DNA from: a virus
Length of the DNA stretch: 22,568 nt
Direction: 5' to 3' (one strand)
Virus record (IMG/VR): IMGVR_UViG_3300018481_000080
Coordinates: 1 to 22,568 of that record
In this document: piece by piece, positions 6,684-16,900 of the stretch
Layout: the number at the start of each line of letters is the position of its first letter
How positions within the stretch are numbered: the stretch's first letter is position 1
The notes under the pieces: model-generated
What the model saw: only the letters and a program-made list of their open reading frames with translations
Database searches by the model: none
What the model was told of the DNA's origin: nothing
Position numbers and translations under genes: made by a program

Positions 6684-7196
6684 TTAACCGTAAACAGCAA
6701 TAGCTGGAAATACTTGATTCCATGTACCGCCGCCGTAAATACTAATTCTGGTAGGGCCTGTTAGAACTTGAATATCACCGGCCTTTGGTACGGCTGGGTT
6801 AATAATAGGGAGACCACTAGTACCCGAACCACCAATTGTAACTACCTGTTGCCAGTTAGCACTAAATGGACCAACATCATTTCCATCAGCAGTACCGGGT
6901 GTAATTCTTACATATAAATTATCTAAGCTTTTATCATACCAGAGTTGACCTTCTAATGCAAATTTTCCTTTTGGTTGCGTATTGGTAACACTTGCAAAAT
7001 TTTCAGTCAACTGTAAAAAAGTTTGTGCTATCGGTGCACCATAGCTAACTGCATTTTGACCAACAAGTTGAATACCGACACCGACTCCTCCAGTTCCCGT
7101 TCCACCACCTGCCGGGTTATATAATTCTTGATAAATTTGGTCTTGAGGAATGGTTATGATAACACCATCTGATCTGTGAATTGCGTAATCTGCCAT
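6684..7196 (-). CDS. Small structural protein with 'QLVGQNAVSYG' module, 170 aa
   Basis: Probable tail or fibre component. After a short N-terminal domain (1-27) comes a Gly-rich linker (PAGGGTGTGGVGVG, 28-41), then IQLVGQNAVSYGAPIAQTF (42-60), LTENFAS (63-69) and ALEGQLWYDKS (80-90). This block resembles, from memory, a recurring module of marine T4-like phage structural proteins ('LvGqN..nYG..i..nf..LlENFas...P...P..GQLWyd'). The remainder is beta-rich and ends hydrophobic (FPAIAVYG). The start at 7196 follows a late-promoter-like element by about 25 bases; its ribosome-binding site is poor (AGGG some 13 bases upstream), so translation may be modest. The gene likely shares a transcript with the 323-aa gene. 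It may help attach fibres to the baseplate; this is inference. Confidence 0.75.
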   Translation of the reverse strand: MADYAIHRSDGVIITIPQDQIYQELYNPAGGGTGTGGVGVGIQLVGQNAVSYGAPIAQTFLQLTENFASVTNTQPKGKFALEGQLWYDKSLDNLYVRITPGTADGNDVGPFSANWQQVVTIGGSGTSGLPIINPAVPKAGDIQVLTGPTRISIYGGGTWNQVFPAIAVYG

Positions 7197-7220
7197 TTTA
7201 TTTAAATTCCCTGGTTTTTA

Positions 7221-7229
7221 TTATTTATC
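7221..7229 (-). promoter_or_regulatory. Late-promoter-like element GATAAATAA
   Basis: The minus strand reads TGATAAATAA, where the TGA stop of the 230-aa gene runs directly into the late-type element. It lies about 25 bases upstream of the 170-aa gene's ATG and matches the other two gap elements at all but one position each. Confidence 0.6.
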
Positions 7230-7920
7230 ACGATACACCCATTTGTATGCGAAGTGTATAAACGATTTGTATAGAATTGGTTGCTAATTTGTCAATTTTA
7301 TCGAAAATAACATGTGTAAGCATTAGTTTAGATTTCGATCCCGTACTGTTTGAAAAATTAGGAGTTTGTTGAACAAAATTATCAATATCAGCTTGAGTTT
7401 GCGTATAACCGCCAGCGAATAGGTTAGGTGTTCCGGCAAATAGTCCAATTTCATTAATGGTTATAGTATTAGGTGCGCCTATGCTCAGTGCTGGTGGTGG
7501 TTCAAAGAAATCAATAGTAACATCAACAATAATGTCTTCATAGCTTACTGCATAGTTTTCTGCAGGAATATAAGCACGAGATGTTACATTAAAATTTGTA
7601 CTATCAGATGCTCCATTTGATATTTTCTTAACATAGGTGGTGTTATATAAATTTGCAGTAGGATTTTTAATGACACTTGAGGTACTACCTAAGGTAGGTT
7701 TGTACAAAACAGTACCCGGTCCGCTAATATATGCACCGCCGTCACCGAAGGCCATATAAGTTATAAAGCTACTGGGGTCTCCTATTAATGAATGTGCCAC
7801 CGCCATTGTCATATTACCATACAAGATATCATTATGAGTGTCAACTAACACTCTTTTTGTATCCTTATCGATAATTTTTAAAAATCCCCGAATTGAGAGT
7901 TTAACTAAATCTGTAAACAT
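7228..7920 (-). CDS. Baseplate/tail structural protein, 230 aa
   Basis: Likely a virion protein attached to the baseplate or fibre. The N-terminus (LVKLSIRGFLKIIDKDTKRV at 5-24, then LVDTHNDILYGNMTMAVAHSL at 25-45) is followed by TYMAFGDGGAY (54-64). Further on are TINEIGLFAG (154-163) and a C-terminal beta segment LMLTHVIFDKIDK...IQIVYTLRI. This sequence of motifs ('D.HN.I....M....A.sL', 'MAFG.GG', 'NEIGLF', 'l.THviF') I recall from structural proteins of T4-like marine phages; it also recalls tail-fibre attachment domains in other myoviruses. The ATG has a good AAAGG site about 5-6 bases upstream and a late-promoter-like element 21 bases upstream, so it can be expressed separately from the giant gene before it. 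A role linking the giant wedge protein to fibres is plausible but inferred. Confidence 0.75.
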   Translation of the reverse strand: MFTDLVKLSIRGFLKIIDKDTKRVLVDTHNDILYGNMTMAVAHSLIGDPSSFITYMAFGDGGAYISGPGTVLYKPTLGSTSSVIKNPTANLYNTTYVKKISNGASDSTNFNVTSRAYIPAENYAVSYEDIIVDVTIDFFEPPPALSIGAPNTITINEIGLFAGTPNLFAGGYTQTQADIDNFVQQTPNFSNSTGSKSKLMLTHVIFDKIDKLATNSIQIVYTLRIQMGVS

Positions 7921-7940
7921 TTTTACCTTTTATATTTTTA

Positions 7941-7949
7941 CTATTTATT
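7941..7949 (-). promoter_or_regulatory. Late-promoter-like element AATAAATAG
   Basis: The minus strand reads AATAAATAG between the stop of the 3508-aa gene (7969) and the ATG at 7920, leaving a leader of about 15-20 bases that contains the AAAGG ribosome-binding site. It matches the two other gap elements in the window. Confidence 0.6.
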
Positions 7950-7968
7950 CGAAAAATAAGTATATACT

Positions 7969-10900
7969 TTATTCTTCTGGAGGCGATGGCGGATAGAGAC
8001 GACCACTCTCTACAACAAAAGTTTGACTCCATGGACTCATATCCCAATGATCTGCAATACCGGCATCCCACGGGGCCGCTCCATAACTTACATAATCTAC
8101 AGTTTCTTGTATAACACTTCCTGTAGCAATATCCATGGTATGATAAGAACTAGTATAATTACGAATTTGTGTGTGATATGGTTTAACATCTTTAATATAA
8201 TCAATTATATTTCCTATTTGATCTGGAATAAAAAGTTGACTTTGTGTTAATGGAATATTGTCTTCTTTAATAAAGATGTATGACGTTTTGAATACCCAAT
8301 CAGGAGTTTTCTGTTCACTTAGAACATAATTAACCATTGAAAAGAACAATTCATTTTGATCTACAAGAAATTCGTTAATCATAACTTCTGTTCTAAATGC
8401 ATTTAACAATTCTCTTAATTCTACAGACAATTCATATCTGTTGATAATTGTGTACATAGTATCAAGTAATTTAATTGAACTATTTTCAATTCCTATTTCA
8501 TTTAAGCTTAATACCGGAATATTAGGATTTGGTTGAACTACCACATATAAAATATATCTTCCATCAATGGTTCCGTCGATGACCTGAACAATTGTATCCT
8601 TCGTTAAGTTTCCTAGAATTAATGCTTGATTGGCCTGAGTTAAGGTTTGGAATACAACTGTTGGTACAGCATCTTCATATCCAAGTTCATACCAATTTGT
8701 ATATGTCCAAAATTCAGTAGTTATACCATCGGCCCAACTTGGGCTATTATCCCTAATAGGAATATGTTTAAGTAATTCATTTGCTGCCTGAACAAAGATT
8801 TTTCTTGCGGCTTGAAGATTAACAAACATACTTTGACGTGGACGATATTTAATACCATACTTTTCTCTTTCACTAAGTGTTGGGTCGGGTACCGGTAAAA
8901 CTTCGCTTTCGCCTGGAACAATAACAATACCGTTATCCCACTCACCGTTAATGGGTAATTCTTCGGTGTATCCGGTTATACTATCAACCATTTTATTCCA
9001 AAATTGGTCAGTAACTATTGAATTTGGATCACCTTCACGGAATAATGCCCATTGTGTATGTTCTTGATCATCTCTTTCAGAAAGTTTATACTGAACTTGA
9101 ATATTATCTCCCTGATATGCAAGAATTTCTTGTACATTAGAAAACATGTAAGAATTGTTTGTTTCAGTTTGTTGTATTGGGCTAAAGAATGCGAATCCTT
9201 GACCTTTAGGATTTTGTAATAACCTTGCAACATCAACTGCTGCTACAGTTCTATTTTTAACATTCGGTAGATCAATTGAACCACGAACCCAGAAATAATA
9301 ATGTGTCTCGGTAATGCTTGTAAATCTATTGGATGTTGAAATTTGAACATAAGATGTAACATCACGAGGAATACCCGATCCTATGTATTCGGCTGGCGGT
9401 ACCGGACTTTTTGTCCATTCGTAGATTGCAACCGTTGATCCTGGAAATAACTGTCCCCAATGATCGCGTCTGTAAATGAGATTATCGGTTTCAGTTTCGA
9501 AACCGGGTATGGTCGGGTTAGTTTCTCGTGATTTTGGCTGTTCATAATAGACATATCTTGTACTTGATAGATCCCACCACAATTTTCCAACTTGTGCTTC
9601 TCCAAATGTAATAATATCGCTAAACAATCTTTCATCGCCAGTAACGTTATATCTTGCCGGATCTCTTAAAGATATATAAGAAATATTTTGTTTTGCAAGC
9701 CCCGGTAAAATAAATTTAAATGGATCATAAACTGGTAATTGAACAAGTTCAACTCCCTCATCATTAAATACACTTGCACTTTCGAACAGAGATGTATTAA
9801 TTAATTTTTCTTGTGTTCTAAATGGCCTATGACCTGTTGGTGGATATGATGCTGCTGTATTAACATCAAAGACATTCCATGTAATTGGAGTTCTATCAAT
9901 TCCATCGACCCAAATCCTATCATCAAGAGTAATCCAGTTATCACCGGTTAGTATTAAGGAATCAAATTCAGTTAAGAAACGCATTGGTTTAAATAACAAT
10001 AAATTTGTAAAATTAGCATATTCGGGTACATCTGTAGAAAGAATAGGAGTTCCATCTAGAGTTATTAGACCGTAATAATTATACTGTACTGGTCCCGGTG
10101 GTTGATTTGCTGTTTCAATTGGATCAAACACAAATGGAAGAGCAAAGTTTGTTGCAGGATTTACTGACCTTGGAGGATCAATCGTAACTTTAGTATTTTT
10201 ACCATATCCAGTACCACCAGCAGTAACAACAATATTTGATACCACGCCACCTGCAATTTCTGCAATTGCAGTTGCACCTACTCCAATTCCCGCCGGGTTT
10301 TCAGAAATTCTTACAAACGGTGGAGACGTATAGTTTGCACCAGTTTTTGTTATTTGAATATTTGTAATTATTCCAGGACCACCTGTCGGTGGTGCAATTG
10401 CCACTGTGGCAGATGTATAATTAGCACCTCCAGCGGTAACAGTAATAGAGGACACTTTTCCATCTGTTAGTGTTGCTACTGCTGTAGCGCCTGCTGCAAT
10501 TCCAGTTCCAGTAATAATAACTGTAGGAACAGTAGTATATGACGAACCAGGATCTGTAACTATAATTTCAAATACAGTTCCATTTCCCTCTGGTGCTTCT
10601 ATAGTAACCACAGGCTCAGCTGGATACCCGGTTCCGGGTTCTGTTACAATAATTTTTGAAACTGAACTTCCATTAAGTTCGGCTGTAGCTGCCGCTGTTA
10701 TTCCGGTAGGTGGTGCAATTTCAATAGTTGCATTTGTGTAACCTGTACCACCGCCACCAATAGTAATTGATGTTACCTGACCATTCGAAATTACTGCTGT
10801 GCCCCATGCACCTAATCCGTCTCCAAAAATACTAACGGTCGGTACCGTAACATAACCTGTTCCTAAATTACTCATCAGAATGGAAGTAATTGCACCACCG

Positions 10901-13900
10901 GCGGCCGGAGCGGCGACGCCACCTACTATAGCTGTCGCACGAGTGTGATGTTGAATATCAATTAATGGAGGTGTGTTGTATCCAAATCCTGCTGAAGTAA
11001 GATTAATATCACTAACCTTTCCTCCAGTGGATATAACCGATGTTGCCTTAGCAGCAAAAGGTACTACCGCAACCGCCGTTGCCGTAGTTAAGAATCCACC
11101 ATCAATTTCTGTAATAGCCCTTGCTTCATTCACATACAAGGAAATCATATTACCAAAATGAGTTTTATGTTCGGTAGGTCCAGGAGTTATAACATTCTGT
11201 GGAACAATTAAATAATTACTTTCAGTTCTTAAAAATAATTGGTCACCGTCACCTACTATTACATCGAAAGTTGTAGTTGCATATGGTACTGGTGCTAATG
11301 GATTAGTTGTAATGTCTACCATTTTATAGACACCCCAGTCTTCTGTAAATGTATTTGCTACCCAAACTGTATTATTTCTAATAGGATTAAATCCAGTTGT
11401 GCCCCATGCTGCTGTAAGTTGATTAACATCGAAAATACTAAAATCAACATCATTAAAATGAACATATCCTGCATTTGGAAGAGTATAGTCAATTTTATCT
11501 GTTAACGGAAATTCCAAGGCAACATCCGGTTCTATTGGGCGAACCACCCATTTTTCAGTGTCATCGATATCAATATTAATGATATTATCGAGTGTTGGAT
11601 CACGTAAAATTGCACCTTGCCAGACAGCATAAAGTACATCAAGATCGTGTGGTTCTGTACCTGAATCAATAGTCACTGTTGGGGCATCTGTATATCCAAA
11701 CCCTGGATCTGAAATATCAACACGAGCAATTCGATTATTGCCATCAAGTACAACATAAGCTTTTGCTGTTCTTGGAGCAAGAATTACTTCCCAATTTTCA
11801 GCATCAAATGGCCCTGGTCCCACAGTGGATTTGCTCGCATAGAAACCGGTAATCCCGGATGAACTAATAAATTTAACCACATCACCAATGCCGTAAGTCG
11901 CAAAATTATTAAAATCTGTCCAAACTATCGAAGGTGTAGCTGTCGGATCTGAAATTATTAATTTCGGAATATTACTGTAGATATTTTCAGCATTAAGAAT
12001 ATTAATTTGTTTTACAAAACCAATTGTCGATGGAACGAAATTTAATTTAGCAACAATAACTTCACCGGTGTTTTGTTCGGGCACCAGTTTAAATTCTGTC
12101 GAAACTTGCTCTACAGTATTTCCGAAATCACCAAGCTTAAGGGCCCATTCTTCAAATACCTTGATAATTTCATTGCCTTGAACTTTTGTAGATCTAAATA
12201 ATTTTTCGAATGCAAGCTTCGTACCTTTCTGTCTAATTACACCTTGATAGAATAGATATTGAACATCATTAGCAACTTCTAAATTGTCTAGATAACTTTT
12301 ACTTTCATAACCAATTAGGCTGCGTCCAAGATCTTCTAAACTTGGATTATCAATAGTAACATTGGAATCATAGTAGTAACGCATTGCGTCAACAATAGTA
12401 TCGTAATTAGGAACAAGTTGATCTTCAATAATCAGATATCCCGGTGCTTCCATTTTACCATACCAACCATTACTTCTAAATCCATTGAAACGTAGGCGTT
12501 GTTGTCTTGCTCGTAATAATGGATCGTAAATTATATCACCGAAGCTTGTTGTATTATCAAAAATTATAATATGTTCTGTTTCTGCCGCATTAATTTGTAG
12601 ATAATAGATTCCGCCAACAGATATATCCGTGGGTGCCACATTAATATATGGACCGTTTCTATCAGTCATGGTTCCGTTTGGTGGAATTGCTACACCGTAT
12701 TTGTCTAAAATACTATAGACACCATTTGATAACATTTCAACATCATTTGGATAACCACGCTTTACAATTAAGGAAGCTGAATTAGCAAGCGGGCTTAATT
12801 GTATAGATGCATCGGGTGCCCAGCTTGTATTCAACCAGAATAAGAATTGTTTAGCAGAAGATAACCAATCACTAAGCATGTTAGTTTCTTGACTTACCTC
12901 TGTGAATTGCCAACCTTGTGACTCAAGATAAGCACCCCACCCAATCATGAGATCGAAAACTTCTTGAACACTTGTTATGACTGAACCATATGGATATCTT
13001 GTAATTGTAACATCTGAAACTGGCTTATAGGTTACCGAAATACCACCAACTGTTGGCAATCCTTTTAGTTTATCCCACCCAGCTGGTTCAAATTTTGAAA
13101 CAGTTTGTGTTACCTTACTTGAATAATAAATGCCGTTATACCTGACAATTTCACCTTGTTTGTAAGTTGCACCTATTTCGAAATATCTAAATTCTGCAGG
13201 TGTTCCACCGACAGAAACTTCAATTAGTTTATCGGTTTTTCTATCTAGTGTAATAAATTCAGAATCTAATAAATCATATCCATAGACAACAAATGTTCCA
13301 TCTCCTTTAGCACGAATAATAATTCCACTGTAAGAATAGGTATCAATTACCGGACCTTTGTGTAATAATACTTCAAAATTATTCGTTGGAATAATCAATG
13401 ATCCTGCAGTTGATCCGGGAGTGGCAGAAGAAATATAAGTACTGGTTGTATCTTTATTAATAAATCCGGCAAGTTTATTTGCTAGATTAACATCAAGACT
13501 TCTTATTTTTTGTCCAAAGGTAGTAGTAAGATCTTTTCCAAGAAAAAGAATTCTATCGCTGATCCAATTCTGATAACCGAATCTTACTTGAGGTACACCA
13601 TCAATAATTTCACCGTGAACAATCTGATCTTTATTTTCAGGACGCATCCAATTAAAGAACGGATCTGGTTCGTGAGTAAATGGATCGACTTCGAATTTAT
13701 ATCTATCATTCTGAACATATTGCCAATTCTTATTGGACAGAACTGGGGTAGCCGAGTCCGGAACTGTAATCATTCCGGGCGATATTTCAGTACCTAATGT
13801 ATCCCATAATAATTCACCAAATGGACCAGGCCTCATCAGATATAAGAATTCCATTGCATTAAATGCATATCCAGAGGTTGACATCCAGGCCTGTTCAACA

Positions 13901-16900
13901 GGTCCACCATCGCCATAAACCCAAGGATCGTCGACGTGCGTTAATACTGAACTCATATCTAAATTAAATAGATCTTCAATAGTCCTAATTTTACCGGATA
14001 CATCAACAGGAACAAGATTCAATCCAACTAGTTCAGGACGCTCCCACATTTTTTGAGATTTAACTGGATTTGCTGGAGGTATAAGATCAGGATCAATATC
14101 TGGATCATAAATTGCAGACGGTCCTTGACGAATAATGCCGTCTTCGATATCTTGATACATATTATGAAGTCCTGCAGCATTTTTTCCCCAAACATCTTCT
14201 CCCAGTGGATCTGTTGGATTAGGAAGTGGATCTCCATATTCTTCACGCCACCATGCAGGTTCTTGGCTGAATCCAAGCATTTCCCAGGGACGAGTATCTG
14301 GATAATAGGTATCGTAGTAATATTGGAAGATACCTTTCCAATTTCCCGGAAGATCAGTTTGTTCGCCTGAAGCAGTCATTGCTTCTCTGTAATTATATAG
14401 TTTCCATAATTGATCGAGAGGTGTTGTTAGACTTGCTGTCGGCCAATCATTAACACGATAATTAGCCTTGTTTTTTGCAGCCCATTTATTTAGATATGAT
14501 TCTGTAATTTCGAGAAATTCATTTCTCGAAAAACGAGTTTTTCTAAAGAATCCTGATTTGATAGATTCAATACGTAATGGAATATTATATTCATTACGAT
14601 ATTTTGATTGTAGAAAATTATAAATTCTTGTTTCGAGGTCTAATAGAAGTTGATCTCTGTAATCCGGGCTATAATCCGGTCCTGAAAAATAATTACCATA
14701 TGCTATTGATTTAGAACCATCGTGCCCTATAATAACATGTGTTGGAACTGCATAACTAGTATCTAATTCAATTCTAGGAACATATGCTCCCCATGCTCCA
14801 ACTTTTGTTGGTGTAGAAGGAATGTATGTTGGTAAAGGATTTTCATAAAGTACAGCGAGGATATTAGTTCCAGTTCCAGCAGCAACACGAACTCCAGGTG
14901 TCTCACCGTCAGCTACAGGAATTATAGGGGTTTTATCAACTAAAAAACTTGTTGAATCAAGAATTTCTACAATTTTTGTGTCTGGTTGAAACTCGCCAGG
15001 TCCTGTACCGGGAACAACTACAACTTTCATACCTACTAAAAATCCGGTAGTTGAATCTACATATACAGTTTTATCAATCGAATATGCATTTGCATCTGCA
15101 CCAGAAATCACACCTGATAAGGTATCTGTATTAAATTGCACTGTAATTGGATTATCAACTGAAGTAATATTGTAATCAACTCCGGCAATTAAAATATGTT
15201 CATCTGTTGGATCTGAAATATCATAAAAATAAATTATATTTTTTGGATCATTTAGGTTAATAAAATTTGAAAGTTGAGATGATCCAAAGGCTGTAAGTAA
15301 TTCTGAATACGTCGGTGTTCCTTGTGCAACCATATATGAATATGCGAATGCATTTGAAAACTCTTTAGAAACATTAAGCCTTCTAAGTATTTCACCAACC
15401 CATATAGAAATATCTACAGTATTATTCTCTACCTGTAGTGCGATAAATTCTTGATTGATTAATTGTTGAGCTACACTTAAAAATCTATTCTTAAACTTAG
15501 TATATTCATCGCCGCTAAAACGAACACCTTTAATAAAATCTAAATCATCAGAAGATGATATAAGCATTGATTTTAATGCAGGTGCAACGTTTTGTAGAAT
15601 AAATGTACCAACACTTCTATTCTTCGGTGAGTTAATATAATTATTAATACCACCGAATGCAGTTCCTTCAAACCCTTCTTGATTTGAAATAATAGATGAA
15701 AAATGTTCAATTAATCCACTTGTGCTAATTTCTGAAATTTCGAGTTGTGTTGGATTAGCCTCGAGTTGTTGAGGTATTTCGAAGTAGCCAGGGCGTGACG
15801 GATCAAGTAATCCATGTGTATAAGTTTGAATTTCAACAACAGGTGCAATCGATTGAGGAATAATAAGAAGATTAGTTAGATATGATTCTAAATCAATATA
15901 AATTCTGTTGTTTAATTCAAAAAACCTAAATCCATTTTCATCATTTTTAACTTCAATTCCATTGACTGAAACTATAACATCGGCCAAAGGCTGAATTGGG
16001 CCACCGCCTATTTGATATCCATATGGTATAACGCTTAATTTAAATTGAAATTCAACGCCATAACCTACAGCAAATTTATCAATAACTCTTTGTTTACTTG
16101 ACTTTTGACAAAGTTGAGTTGGTACTCGTTCGGCTCCATAAAGAACAACATCATCGCCTGCAGCTAATGGTCTATTAAAAGTAAGTTGATTTGTACCGGT
16201 AACCTGATAATTTTTTGTTACTCCTTCTAGTTGAAAAACACCATTAAGATAAACCTGTATAAATGCCGCGTTTGCTGTTCCTGGAGAAATTAAGAACGGA
16301 AAAATAACGGTGGTTTGGCCTGATGTTGCTGTAATTCTTGAATAATTAGGAACTGAACTAAATTCTGATAGCCCATAAAGAACAATATCATCTCCCGGAA
16401 GTAATTCAACATTAGTAGTAAGTTGATTTGGACCAGTGACTCGGTAATTTTTTGTCTCGCCTTCTATTTGATAAACACCATTAACATAAACCTGCAGGAA
16501 TGATTTATTATTAGAAGTGTCTTCTGGTATTGTAGGAACTGTGGTAGTTAATATTGTCCTTGAAGGTGATATCTGAAGTTCATCATACTGTGGAATATTT
16601 CCGGGAATCAGAAAGGAAATAACAACAACTTCATCGGATGTTGATAATCCACGATTAAATGTAATTTGCTTTGGTCCGGTTACTCGATAATTTTTTCCAA
16701 CACCTTCTTGTTGAAGAACACCATTTAAATAAACTTGAAGATGGACTACATCTCCAGTTATTCCTATTGTCGGAATCGAGGTATCGAAAATTAATTGTCC
16801 GTTTGTAGGTATAAATTTGTTAAGATTTTCTACTCCTACTCCTGCCACATCTTCATCACACGGGCAACTATCATATAAATTCCAATTATTAAATGTAACA

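Noticed and set aside
7951-7970. Possible terminator after the giant gene (palindrome AAGTATATACTT followed by ATTTTT)
   Set aside because: The only stem that leaves a usable loop is about four A/T-rich pairs, far too weak to call; probably AT-rich promoter-proximal DNA.
10172-11025. CRISPR-like regular spacing at about 110 bases
   Set aside because: The units are coding, diverged in DNA and in phase with the protein frame; the spacing is a protein repeat, not repeats and spacers.
13510-14370. Several plus- and minus-strand frames of 61-105 codons inside the giant gene
   Set aside because: All are nested in the 3508-aa frame, show no recognisable domains or start signals, and are expected by chance in AT-rich DNA of this length.
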